64,000 bases of DNA. It comes from Salinicoccus luteus DSM 17002. GTDB lineage: Bacteria; Bacillota; Bacilli; Staphylococcales; Salinicoccaceae. Positions 18,222 to 28,017 of this stretch are shown piece after piece. The translations under genes and the position numbers were made by a program. Under the pieces are notes generated by a model. The model was not told the origin of the DNA and made no database searches. It worked only from the letters and a program-made list of their open reading frames with translations. Each line of letters begins with the position of its first letter. Position 1 is the first letter of the stretch. The stretch is from NCBI RefSeq assembly GCF_000712035.1, contig NZ_JONV01000008.1:1-64000 (forward strand), in the 5' to 3' direction.

Positions 18222-18974
18222 CTACATCAGCAGACGGATGATCATGCCGATGCCATTCTGTATATCTTCAAGCTGTTCGATATAATCCTGGAACATCAGC
18301 TGAAGCAGGACGACCAGTCCATTCATGAGCATATGCACCATGATGGGCACAATCAGCCTGCCGGTGATGACATACAGGAAGCTGAATGTATAGGCCATGA
18401 CGACATAGATGAGTACATGGGTGAAGTCCCAGTGGGCGACAGCGAAGATGAGTCCGCTGACGAGGCCGGCGACAAGGAAGGAAACCACTTTCGGCCCGGG
18501 CACCACTTCGTATATCTCCCCGAATATGGCACGTCGGAATACGTACTCTTCCAGTATGGGGCCGAGCAGTGCGACGACGAGTATCATGAATGGAGCGGAT
18601 TGTATCATATCTATGATTCCGGCGGTGTTCTCACTCTCCATCGGATTGCCGAGCACATAGACGTTCACAAGTCCCGCAATCACCTGTGTGGCATAGGCGA
18701 GGACGACACCACCGACAATCCATGCGATTGTTACGGGAATGTCCGCCTGGCGGCCGCGCTCGATCCGGTTCTTGTTCTTATGGAGCTGTCCGATTGCGAT
18801 GACGGCAATCACTCCGATGGCGAAAGCGATCGCCTGATACGGCAATATCTGGTCAAGGAGCTGTGCTTCAGTAATTGAAGGATTGACTGCAGCCATGACG
18901 ATGGAAACCGGCACGACGGCAAACTGTACTGCCAAAAATATTACGATGATCAATGCACTATATAACTGTCTCAA
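18222..18974 (-). CDS. CPBP family intramembrane glutamic endopeptidase (Abi/CAAX type)
   Basis: Polytopic membrane protein with the CPBP signature: EE at residues 142-143 followed by R147 (LEEYVFRRAIF), then FAVAHWDFTH with His181 and His186, and a final FLYVITG segment. The frame is open to 18995, but GGAGGG lies inside its first codons; the TTG at 18974, six bases after it, is the likely start (250 residues). Family members process prenylated or membrane substrates, handle bacteriocin self-immunity or surface-protein traits. The substrate here is unknown. Convergent with the subtilase gene. Confidence 0.85.
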   Translation of the reverse strand: MRQLYSALIIVIFLAVQFAVVPVSIVMAAVNPSITEAQLLDQILPYQAIAFAIGVIAVIAIGQLHKNKNRIERGRQADIPVTIAWIVGGVVLAYATQVIAGLVNVYVLGNPMESENTAGIIDMIQSAPFMILVVALLGPILEEYVFRRAIFGEIYEVVPGPKVVSFLVAGLVSGLIFAVAHWDFTHVLIYVVMAYTFSFLYVITGRLIVPIMVHMLMNGLVVLLQLMFQDYIEQLEDIQNGIGMIIRLLM

Positions 18975-19046
18975 GATAAACCCTCCATTTTCCAATACAG
19001 CTATTCTACCCTAAAAATTAATGGTGATAAAGCAAAGAGAAAATAC

Positions 19047-19075
19047 TTGCAATATTGACCAACTTTGATTATTAT
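19047..19075 (+). promoter_or_regulatory. Sigma-A-type promoter of groESL
   Basis: TTGCAA (19047-19052), a 17-base spacer and TATTAT (19070-19075). The CIRCE operator begins eight bases downstream, the classical arrangement for HrcA control. Confidence 0.75.
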
Positions 19076-19082
19076 TTAATTG

Positions 19083-19109
19083 TTAGCACTTCGAATGCCT
19101 GAGTGCTAA
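19083..19109 (+). promoter_or_regulatory. CIRCE operator (HrcA binding site)
   Basis: TTAGCACTT, nine bases, GAGTGCTAA. This matches the CIRCE consensus TTAGCACTC-N9-GAGTGCTAA with a single mismatch at the end of the left arm. It indicates heat-shock control of groESL by HrcA, whose gene is not in this window. Confidence 0.96.
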
Positions 19110-19148
19110 ATCTAATGATGTTTGTACTATATAAAGGAGGGCTTTCAC

Positions 19149-19433
19149 GTGTTGAAACCATTAGGCAACAGAGTCGTCATCGATTTGACTCAAAAGGAAG
19201 AAACTACAAAGAGCGGCATCATTCTGACTGAATCCGCCAAGGAGAAACCACAGGAAGGTACAGTGGTAGCAGTAGGTCCAGGGAAAGTATTGGATAACGG
19301 AACCCGCGTCGAGCTTGAAGTCAAAGAGGGAGATCGCGTCGTCTATTCCAAGTTTGCTGGTACTGAACTGAAACACGATGATAAAGACTATCTCGTCCTT
19401 TCCGATACCGACATTCTGGCAGTCATCGAATAG
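19149..19433 (+). CDS. groES: Co-chaperonin GroES
   Basis: Ten-kilodalton lid of the GroEL chamber, 94 residues. The GTG at 19149, seven to eight bases after AAAGGAGGG, gives the staphylococcal-type N-terminus MLKPLGNRV; the longer open frame to 19122 overlaps the ribosome site. The mobile loop ([16 protein letters not shown], about 18-33) and the C-terminal DILAVIE are typical. First gene of the CIRCE-regulated groES-groEL operon; groEL follows after 62 bases. Confidence 0.97.
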   Translation: MLKPLGNRVVIDLTQKEETTKSGIILTESAKEKPQEGTVVAVGPGKVLDNGTRVELEVKEGDRVVYSKFAGTELKHDDKDYLVLSDTDILAVIE

Positions 19434-19489
19434 GACATCCAAAAATTAAAGCGCAAAGCATTAGATTTAGATTCGTATAGGAGGAATGA

Positions 19490-21118
<1,629 letters not shown>

Positions 21119-21162
21119 TAAAGATTTCTCTCACTTGAGAGGCTGTCTGTATTAAAAATTTG

Positions 21163-21200
21163 AAGACTACTTCCTTTCATTTCAGGAAGTAGTCTTTTTT
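21163..21200 (+). terminator. Intrinsic terminator of the groESL operon
   Basis: AAGACTACTTCCT pairs with AGGAAGTAGTCTT (13-base stem, eight-base loop), followed by TTTT. Confidence 0.92.
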
Positions 21201-21438
21201 GTACTCAAATTTACATATCAGAGGTCCTTACACGAAATTGGTTATAGTCTGAGACTATAGTGAGAGATAGTTTTTAAGTGTTACACAATATCATACCAAA
21301 ATGATATGCTTATACTCATTAAATAATTCAAAAATATACTACTATTTGAATTTAACATATAAATTTTTAGGTGGCGGATATGAATAAAAGTAAATTTGAA
21401 AATAGGCATTGTATCATTTAGACAATTTTATTAGATCG
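21201..21438 (+). other. AT-rich leader or promoter region with three perfect inverted repeats
   Basis: No gene is supported here apart from a possible 13-codon frame (21380-21421, ribosome site AGGTGG). Three perfect inverted repeats occur in a row: TATAGTC-TGA-GACTATA (21243-21259), ATATCAT-N6-ATGATAT (21288-21307) and AATTCAAA-N12-TTTGAATT (21325-21352). They precede the SAM riboswitch and must include or flank its promoter, but no clean -35/-10 pair was found. They could be operators or transcript hairpins. Confidence 0.5.
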
Positions 21439-21543
21439 CTCTTATCATGAGTTGGCTGAGGGAACTGGTCGACGAAGCCCGGCAACCGCCTTTTATGGGA
21501 ATGATGCTACTTCCAACAGACAGGGATGTCTGAAAGATGAGAG
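21439..21543 (+). ncRNA. SAM-I riboswitch (S-box leader)
   Basis: The P1 helix forms from CTCTTATC (21439-21446) and GATGAGAG (21536-21543). Between them are the conserved S-box elements GAGGGAACTGG, CGACGAAGCCCGGCAACC (about 21470-21487), ATGCTACTTCCAACAG and TGAAAGATGAGAG, in the right order and spacing. A terminator follows at once, so SAM binding should stop transcription. The usual targets are methionine and cysteine genes; the next gene here is a thiolase, which is unusual. Confidence 0.95.
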
Positions 21544-21572
21544 GAAGAAGCCACTATGTTTTACGATCTTAA

Positions 21573-21599
21573 CCCTCTTTCCTAAAGAAAGGGGGTTTT
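21573..21599 (+). terminator. Regulated terminator of the SAM-I riboswitch
   Basis: CCCTCTTTC (21573-21581) pairs with GAAAGGGGG (21587-21595; one G-T pair), followed by TTTT. It stands 30 bases downstream of the P1 helix, the normal expression platform. Confidence 0.9.
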
Positions 21600-21640
21600 G
21601 TGCAAAAGGAATGCAACCGTTATAAGAAAGGATGAAGTAT

Positions 21641-22807
21641 ATGGATATTGTGATTTTAGAGGGGCTCCGGACACCCTTTGGCAAATGGAAAGGGTCCTTA
21701 TCAGAGTTCGAAGCCAAGGAGATAGGTACTTTAGCTGTCAGGGAACTATTGCATCGGCTACCTGAAGCCAAAGAAGCGGATGGTGTTCTACTATCACAGG
21801 TGCTCCAGGCAGGCCAGGGGCAGAATCCGGCAAGAAGCGTTGCAGTAGAGGCTGGAGTATCTCTATCTGTGCCCGCCATTACTTTAAATAATGTATGCCT
21901 AGGTGGATTGGCCTCCATAACTGATGCTGCTCGTCGTATTCATTTTAATGAAGGAGAGTTGTACATCACAGGTGGATTTGATTCGATGACCAATGCCCCT
22001 TATACTGCTGCGGTTCGTAAAGAACAGTCCATGGGTGCACTGCAATTGACGGATACATTGAGTAATGATGGTCTATGGTGTGCACTGGAGGATGAATCGA
22101 TGGGCGTGATGACAGACAGAAAAAATAAGGATTTTGGAATTGACAGAGAAGCTCAGGATCGATATGCACAGATGTCACAGGAACGCGCGACAGCTGCGAG
22201 TGAAGCGGGGCGTCTTCAGGAAGAATTCGTTCCTTTAGAAGTGGCTGGGAGTTTTTTTTCTAGTGATGAAGGTATACGATCCGGTTCTTCTATAGATAAA
22301 TTGGCAAGTTTGAGACCCGCATTTGCTGAGGGAGGAACAATTACAGCCGGAAATGCATCCCAGATGACAGACGGTGCAAGTGTTGGAATTATTTCATCTA
22401 AAAAAAATGCAGATGCGCTTGGTAAAATGCCATTGGCACGCATACTTGGGTGGGCTGAAGTTGCTGGTCCGGATACGAGCTTGCAAACGAAACCTGCCCA
22501 AGCAATCAGAAAAGTTCTGGAGAAAACGAATCTAACGTTAAATGATATTGATTTATTCGAAATCAATGAAGCTTTTGCGAGTGTAGTGATTGCGAGTTGC
22601 AGAGACCTTGGAATTGGTTATGACAGAGTAAATGTCAATGGAGGTGCGATAGCAATTGGCCATCCACTCGGTGGAACCGGATTCCGACTTGTCTTGACTA
22701 TAGCAAAAGAATTGCAGCGTCGGGGAGGCGGAAAGGGAATTGCTTCACTGTGTGGTGGAGGCGGTCAAGGCATGGCGCTGCTGATAGAAGTTCCGAAAAA
22801 CTGGTGA
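21641..22807 (+). CDS. Acetyl-CoA C-acyltransferase (thiolase)
   Basis: Thiolase-fold enzyme of 388 residues. The nucleophilic Cys86 sits in [10 protein letters not shown], where most acetoacetyl-CoA thiolases have C followed by S or G; the catalytic His is in [14 protein letters not shown], and the second Cys in CGGGGQG near the C-terminus. The ATG at 21641 is eight bases after AAAGGA; the ATG nine bases upstream overlaps that site. It is the first gene after the SAM-I riboswitch. With acetoacetyl-CoA synthetase downstream it would split acetoacetyl-CoA into two acetyl-CoA, although a related beta-ketoacyl-CoA substrate is possible. Confidence 0.9.
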   Translation: MDIVILEGLRTPFGKWKGSLSEFEAKEIGTLAVRELLHRLPEAKEADGVLLSQVLQAGQGQNPARSVAVEAGVSLSVPAITLNNVCLGGLASITDAARRIHFNEGELYITGGFDSMTNAPYTAAVRKEQSMGALQLTDTLSNDGLWCALEDESMGVMTDRKNKDFGIDREAQDRYAQMSQERATAASEAGRLQEEFVPLEVAGSFFSSDEGIRSGSSIDKLASLRPAFAEGGTITAGNASQMTDGASVGIISSKKNADALGKMPLARILGWAEVAGPDTSLQTKPAQAIRKVLEKTNLTLNDIDLFEINEAFASVVIASCRDLGIGYDRVNVNGGAIAIGHPLGGTGFRLVLTIAKELQRRGGGKGIASLCGGGGQGMALLIEVPKNW

Positions 22808-22920
22808 TTGGGAGTAATGATCAAAAGTAGGCATTTCACCCTCACCTACATGAACAGGAATAGCAGAGATTTTTCGTGCAGTGTGTAAATAGAGTCTAAT
22901 AAGATGGAAGGGTGAGCCTC

Positions 22921-23025
22921 ATGATAGGAGTATATTTTATATTGCTTGCATTATTTTGGACAGTTGGTCTACTGATATGGAAAAAAATTTATGTGATGAA
23001 AGAAAGAGGGGAGGATAAGCGATGA
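22921..23025 (+). CDS. Small membrane accessory protein of the SSS symporter
   Basis: A 34-residue frame starting MIGVYFILLALFWTVGLL, with one membrane helix and a charged C-terminus (KERGEDKR). GAAGGGTGAG gives a ribosome site, and the TGA stop overlaps the symporter start in an ATGA, indicating translational coupling. Tiny single-helix partners are known for several sodium symporters, so a subunit or stability factor role is inferred from size and position; no homologue could be checked. Confidence 0.75.
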   Translation: MIGVYFILLALFWTVGLLIWKKIYVMKERGEDKR

Positions 23026-24539
23026 CGACAGCAACAGACGCATTATTTTGGACAATTGCTATTATGCTGGTTGGGTATTTTTGCCTTGTTGTATGGATTG
23101 GGAAAAAGGGATCTCATTTTAGTCGGACGATGGCTGGGTTTGCAACGGCCCGTGGCAAAGTGAGCCCTGTGATTGTTGGAGCAAGCTTTGCAGCTTCATA
23201 TGCAAGTGCCAATCTGTTTATTGGCGTTCCTGGTCTTGCTTATCAATATGGTACGTCAGTCCTGTGGTATACTTTGGGATGTTTTGGCGTTTCATGGCTT
23301 GGTCTTCTCTTGTTTGCCAAAACTTTCTGGAGATACAGCAAAAAATTCGGAGGGGTTTCCACACTGCCTGAATGGCTTGGAAGGAGATATAACAGCAAGA
23401 CCCTTCAAGTGCTTGTTGCCATTTTGATTTTATTCAACGTGTATTATATTGTAGGTCAAAATGTGGGACTGGCTACCATCTTTGAATCCATCTTGAACAT
23501 TCCTTATTTCTGGGGAGTCATTATTGGGGTTCTCATAACGGTTCTTTATATTGGACTGGGAGGGGCATTTGCACAGCTCATCACAGATGGTGTACAAGGT
23601 ATTTTGATGGCACTCATTTCTATTTTTATTTTCATTTCTTTATTTTGGACAATAGGTGGAGGATTGAACGTATTTGGAGAACTTTCATATAAACTCGAAG
23701 CGATTGATCCGAATCTGACAGGTTTCCTCTCAGTAGGTGGTCCTTACGATAGTCCAATGGCGATAATGGCTGTTCAATTTCTATTGTTCAGTTTTGTATT
23801 AATGCCTCATCTACTAAATAAGGTACTATCCCTTGAAAGTGAGGAACAGCTTGCTCCATTTACATTATCCGCTGGTTTGATTCTGTTTTTAATTTCAACA
23901 TTAATGGTGCTCGGAGGTCTTGCAGCACGCGTGGTCGCCCCATCCTTATCCAGTGCAGATGCAGCAATTCCAGTATATGTCCTTGAGTCATTCCCGACTA
24001 TCATTGCAGCACTTATTGTTGTAGGTCTCATCTCTGCGATTCTATCAAGTACGGATAGTCTTTACTTGGGGCTGACGACAAGTATTGGCAATGACTTCTA
24101 TAAGGTCCTGGCTCCGGTCATATCAAAAAAGCCGATTGCTCTAAGTGTGCTGGACAGGAATGCAGTAAATATATCGAAAGTCTCTTTAATACTTGCAGGA
24201 CTCATAACATTATATCTTTCGCTGGAGCGTCCTGAGTCACTGTCTATTCTAATTCAATTCAGTTTCTCTGCAATCATTTGCGGCATCATTGCTCCAGTCA
24301 CATTAGGGTATTTCTGGGAAAAATCAAACGCACCTGGTGCCATCGCATCTTTGATTGCCGGCACGGTCTTGTATGTATTTTTTACAAATCTAAATATCAT
24401 TGAAAATATATATATTGCAATGTTCTTTGCGTCTGTTCTGGCATTTATCGTAATGGTGGGCACATGTTTGGCAACGCAATCCGTAGCTAGCGAGCATAAG
24501 CAAGAGTCTCTTGCAATTTCCGAAAATAGTAATTATTAG
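23022..24539 (+). CDS. Sodium:solute symporter family protein (SSS)
   Basis: Polytopic membrane protein of 505 residues with about 13 predicted helices. The N-terminal VGYFCLVVWIGKK, the segment ASFAASYASANLFIGVPG with small and Ser residues of the sodium site region, and GLISAILSSTDSLYLGLTTSIGNDFY are SSS (PanF/PutP) landmarks. It lies between the tiny membrane protein and acetoacetyl-CoA synthetase under the S-box leader. Acetoacetate or a similar short oxo-acid is the contextual guess for substrate; pantothenate-like or sulfur-containing acids are alternatives. Base composition is clearly more AT-rich than most of the window. Confidence 0.88.
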   Translation: MTTATDALFWTIAIMLVGYFCLVVWIGKKGSHFSRTMAGFATARGKVSPVIVGASFAASYASANLFIGVPGLAYQYGTSVLWYTLGCFGVSWLGLLLFAKTFWRYSKKFGGVSTLPEWLGRRYNSKTLQVLVAILILFNVYYIVGQNVGLATIFESILNIPYFWGVIIGVLITVLYIGLGGAFAQLITDGVQGILMALISIFIFISLFWTIGGGLNVFGELSYKLEAIDPNLTGFLSVGGPYDSPMAIMAVQFLLFSFVLMPHLLNKVLSLESEEQLAPFTLSAGLILFLISTLMVLGGLAARVVAPSLSSADAAIPVYVLESFPTIIAALIVVGLISAILSSTDSLYLGLTTSIGNDFYKVLAPVISKKPIALSVLDRNAVNISKVSLILAGLITLYLSLERPESLSILIQFSFSAIICGIIAPVTLGYFWEKSNAPGAIASLIAGTVLYVFFTNLNIIENIYIAMFFASVLAFIVMVGTCLATQSVASEHKQESLAISENSNY

Positions 24540-24602
24540 ATTATTCAATATAGTATGCATTTCCATTTTGATTGGGCCATGTTTTAGCAAGGAGGATAAA
24601 GA

Positions 24603-26570
24603 ATGAATGAACGACAACCCGGGATGATCGCTGCTTCCATAGTATGGGAACCGTCTGAACGAAGAGTATCTGAGTCGAATATAAAAAAGTTTTCTGATCA
24701 AATAGGCATTCCGTTTGAACCTTATGAAAACCTGCACCGCTGGTCTATAGAACAGCCGGAAGCGTTTTGGTCAACAGTTTGGGATTTTGCCGGTATTATC
24801 GGAGATAAAGGGGAAACCATTCTCCTTCCGGCAGAAGATGATGGCATGTTAGGTGCAAAATGGTTTCCCGAAGCTGATATAAATCTAGCAGAAAACCTAC
24901 TGCGCGGGAATGATTCCCGTATTGCGGTCTATGAAGCAAATGAGCATGGTGTCCAGAAGGGCGTTAAAATGTCAGAGCTTCGAAGCATGGTTGCAAAAGC
25001 ACAGGAGGGTTTACGCAAGCTGGGTGTAGAGAAAGGCGACCGGGTTGCAGGTATAGTGAAGAATGACTTGCAATCGTTGGTTTCTTTACTTGCAACGGCT
25101 TCACTTGGTGCGGTCTGGAGTTCGTGTTCGCCTGATTTTGGAGGCAAAGGAATCATCGATCGTATCGGTCAAGTTCAACCTAAGGTACTCATTGCTGCTC
25201 TGGAGTACGAATACAACGGTAAGTCTTTTAATGTTCGTGAAAATATAATGGCGGTCAGTGATGAATTGGAAAGTGTGTCTGCAGTGGTTTCGCTCTCAGA
25301 AACAACAGATTTTGCATTGAATTCTGATGTTCAACTGTCAACATGGTGCGAATTATTGGCAAATGATATGGAGGAGCCGACATTCACACGTGTACCATTC
25401 AATCATCCTCTCTATATCTTATATACATCCGGAACCACGGGGCTGCCAAAATGCATTGTCCATTCTGTCGGTGGTGTTTTGCTTCAACATGTGAAGGAAC
25501 ATCAGCTTCATTGTGATGTAAAGAAAGACGATATTTTGTCATGGTATACGAGTACATCATGGATGATGTATCCATGGCTTGTGTCGGGTCTTGCCAGCGA
25601 AGCGAGCATTGTCGTTTATGATGGTGCACCAATTCTTAAGAATCGCAACAGTATTTTATGGGAGATTGCTGAAGAAATCGGCATTACACATTTCGGAACA
25701 AGTCCAAAATATCTTGCCACATTGGAGAAATGCGGATATGAACCTGGAGAAAATCACGATTTATCGGCCCTGAAGGCATTGATGACAACAGGAGCGCCGC
25801 TCATTGGTGAGCAGTATGATTGGGTCTATGACAAAATAAAAGAAGATCTCTTATTGGAATCCGTTTCGGGGGGTACTGAAATTATAGGTTGTTTTTTCAT
25901 GGGAACACCCATCCATCCTGTTATACGAGGAGAGATCACATGCAAAGCTCTGGGAATGGCAGTAGAAATTCTGGATGATGCGGGCAGTTCTGTTATTGAA
26001 GAGAAAGGCGAATTGGTGTGCACCCAAGGATTTCCAAGCATGCCGCTTACTTTTTGGGGAGAAGGAGGAGATGATCGTTATTTCAACACCTATTTTTCGA
26101 AAAATGAAGGTATCTGGACACATGGAGATCTAGTGAAAGAAACAAGAGAAGGGACATTCATTATTTATGGACGTACGGATACAGTACTGAACCCAGGCGG
26201 AGTTCGAATTGGAACATCAGAAATTTATCGGATTGTCGAGCAAATGCCTCAAATAAAAGATTCCCTTGTATTTGGCTACCCAATTGAAAATGATGAAGAA
26301 GTTGCATTGTGCATTATGACGGAAAATGAGGGCCTAGATGAGGAGGTAGTCGAGGAAATCCGTCGGAATATACGGATGAAGGCTTCCCCACGTCACGTGC
26401 CACGGCGTATTTATCTTGTAAATGAAATTCCGTATACGAATAATGGCAAAAAAGTGGAAGGGGCCGTACGCTCAATCTTACATGGACAAGACGTTAAAAA
26501 CAAAGCTTCCTTGGCAAACCCAGGCTGTCTTGAAGAATATCTAACTTTGAATAAAAAGAATTATTTCTAA
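24603..26570 (+). CDS. Acetoacetate-CoA ligase (acetoacetyl-CoA synthetase)
   Basis: ANL-superfamily adenylate-forming enzyme of 655 residues, the length and N-terminal layout of acetoacetyl-CoA synthetase. The P-loop is TSGTTGLPK at 275-283, followed by SWMMYPWLVSGL, SVSGGTEI, GRTDTVLNPGGVRIGTSEIYR and the catalytic C-terminal Lys in NGKK near 616. The ribosome site is AAGGAGG. It would convert imported acetoacetate, ATP and CoA to acetoacetyl-CoA for the thiolase encoded upstream. Substrate specificity toward another beta-oxo or sulfur-containing acid cannot be excluded, given the SAM riboswitch. Confidence 0.88.
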   Translation: MNERQPGMIAASIVWEPSERRVSESNIKKFSDQIGIPFEPYENLHRWSIEQPEAFWSTVWDFAGIIGDKGETILLPAEDDGMLGAKWFPEADINLAENLLRGNDSRIAVYEANEHGVQKGVKMSELRSMVAKAQEGLRKLGVEKGDRVAGIVKNDLQSLVSLLATASLGAVWSSCSPDFGGKGIIDRIGQVQPKVLIAALEYEYNGKSFNVRENIMAVSDELESVSAVVSLSETTDFALNSDVQLSTWCELLANDMEEPTFTRVPFNHPLYILYTSGTTGLPKCIVHSVGGVLLQHVKEHQLHCDVKKDDILSWYTSTSWMMYPWLVSGLASEASIVVYDGAPILKNRNSILWEIAEEIGITHFGTSPKYLATLEKCGYEPGENHDLSALKALMTTGAPLIGEQYDWVYDKIKEDLLLESVSGGTEIIGCFFMGTPIHPVIRGEITCKALGMAVEILDDAGSSVIEEKGELVCTQGFPSMPLTFWGEGGDDRYFNTYFSKNEGIWTHGDLVKETREGTFIIYGRTDTVLNPGGVRIGTSEIYRIVEQMPQIKDSLVFGYPIENDEEVALCIMTENEGLDEEVVEEIRRNIRMKASPRHVPRRIYLVNEIPYTNNGKKVEGAVRSILHGQDVKNKASLANPGCLEEYLTLNKKNYF

Positions 26571-26620
26571 CATTAAAATTATGATGCGTGTGGAAGTCGT
26601 TTATTAAAAGTTCGAAATAA

Positions 26621-26665
26621 AAAACCTTTCCGAAGCCTCAAACTGCTCCGGAAAGGTTTTATTTT
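26621..26665. terminator. Bidirectional terminator between the ligase and ferredoxin genes
   Basis: AAAACCTTTCCG pairs with CGGAAAGGTTTT around a 16-base loop, with a T-rich tail on the plus strand and a T run on the minus strand. It serves both convergent genes. Confidence 0.85.
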
Positions 26666-26904
26666 TATTTATTTCCGAAAAACTTCTCTGCTTTTTCCAG
26701 GAATGGTTCATCTTCCGGGTTCATTTCGTACTCTTCGACAATTGCGTCTACGGGACAGACAGCAACGCATGCGCCACAGTCGATGCAGATGTCTGGATCG
26801 ATGTAGAACTGATCCGGACCTTCTTCGATGCAATCTACCGGGCAAACCTCAACACAATCTCCGGACTTCTCAGACATACACGGTTGAAGGATAACATATG
26901 CCAT
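26665..26904 (-). CDS. fdx: Ferredoxin, seven-iron or 2[4Fe-4S] type
   Basis: Small acidic electron carrier of 79 residues. The second cluster motif is canonical, CIDCGACVAVCP (Cys 39, 42, 45, 49). The first is stretched (C9, C17, C21 and C25, as in CVEVCPVDC), as in [3Fe-4S]/[4Fe-4S] ferredoxins of Bacillus and Staphylococcus. The ATG follows GAGGAGG closely. Transcribed alone. Partner enzymes cannot be assigned from this window. Confidence 0.93.
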   Translation of the reverse strand: MAYVILQPCMSEKSGDCVEVCPVDCIEEGPDQFYIDPDICIDCGACVAVCPVDAIVEEYEMNPEDEPFLEKAEKFFGNK

Positions 26905-27129
26905 GGGACGACCTCCTCACTTATATAAAGATATCAATCTGTTGCAACTCCTGATGATACAGGAAACTTATGTGGAAACCTGAAAATGTAGATCATTCTT
27001 CAGATGAATGCTATTTTCAGACAGCTTATTATATTTCAATGATAAGGCAAATTTGGGCTGAGGTCAATTTTACATGACAATTCTTTGAAGCAAAATGTTT
27101 CAAAACCACTGGTTGAAACGAAGCATTTG

Positions 27130-27891
27130 TTATTCGATTCTGAAGCTGTAACGCTGCTCATCCGTCTGAACACCTTTGGAGAAGGTGCGTTCGATGAAGG
27201 TTGCATTGTCTTCGTGATCAATGAGAATGACCGTGGATGACCGGGTGCCGTACTCCGGTGTGCTGATGAAGGGGGAGGAAAGTTTCCGCTCGAGCGATTC
27301 GGGCAGTCCGGTATCAGGCAGATTGTCCTCCGCTTCCTCAGAGTCGGCGAGGATGCCGAAAATGACATCAGGGTCTATCGATCTCTCATTCTGGAGATAT
27401 TCTTCGAGCCTGCTTCTTCCTTTGACTACTTTCGGCCAGGGCGTATTGAGGTGATGGTTGCTGAGGCCGTGTGTACCGTCAGGCACGCTTTCTGGGCTGA
27501 TGCCGTCATTGTTCAAGTAGTACATGTCATTCTGGTTGCCTACAAGGAGGTTGAAACCAGAGTACTCATCCTTTTCTGCTTCCAGGGATTGAAGGTACTG
27601 TTCCAGCGGCATGTCACCGGTAAGGTAATTGCTCACAAGGGCACCCCGGGATTTCTTGTCGGTGCCATCCATCCCAGGCTTCCTGATGTTCGTCACGGCA
27701 GCGAACCGGCCGCTCTTTGTGAGTCCGAGCCAGGTGCCGCCTTTGCTCAAATCCTTGCCAGCGAGCACTTCAGGGTGATCCTGCCAGAATCCGGCGGAAG
27801 CGGTCGGCCGCTCGTAGAATTCGTCCCGATTCGCCGCGACGATGAGCTTATACTCCGGATGACTGTTTTTTTGAAAAATGATCAGGCACAT
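27130..27891 (-). CDS. NRDE family protein (TANGO2-like)
   Basis: Cytoplasmic protein with the signature ANRDE at residues 20-24 directly after the start MCLIIFQ, typical of the NRDE/TANGO2 family; Cys2 is the conserved N-terminal nucleophile-like residue. Length 253. An in-frame ATG six bases upstream lies too near the GAGGGG site, so 27891 is chosen. The family has been linked to haem trafficking and to Ntn-type folds, but a firm biochemical role is lacking. It is divergent from the PBP gene. Confidence 0.85.
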   Translation of the reverse strand: MCLIIFQKNSHPEYKLIVAANRDEFYERPTASAGFWQDHPEVLAGKDLSKGGTWLGLTKSGRFAAVTNIRKPGMDGTDKKSRGALVSNYLTGDMPLEQYLQSLEAEKDEYSGFNLLVGNQNDMYYLNNDGISPESVPDGTHGLSNHHLNTPWPKVVKGRSRLEEYLQNERSIDPDVIFGILADSEEAEDNLPDTGLPESLERKLSSPFISTPEYGTRSSTVILIDHEDNATFIERTFSKGVQTDEQRYSFRIE

Positions 27892-27980
27892 ATGCATCCC
27901 CTCGATTTTTAATAGTACCCTTATGGTACCATGTCACTGGAATGGGGGCACGTTTGCGGTTTCGTGGTGTGGTCATGATT

Positions 27981-27988
27981 GGTATAAT
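27981..27988 (+). promoter_or_regulatory. Extended -10 of the MecA-like PBP gene
   Basis: The TG of an extended -10 (27980-27981) and TATAAT (27983-27988) lie 30 bases before the PBP start. No obvious -35 at 17 bases and no MecI/BlaI-like dyad was seen, which suggests a promoter not controlled by the mec or bla repressors. Confidence 0.55.
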
Positions 27989-28017
27989 GAGGAAAATGAA
28001 AGTTTGGAGAGGTGAAG

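Noticed and set aside
21380-21421. 13-codon frame upstream of the SAM riboswitch
   Set aside because: It has a fair ribosome site, but it is short, shows no informative residues for regulation and is not needed for riboswitch function; kept only as a remark.
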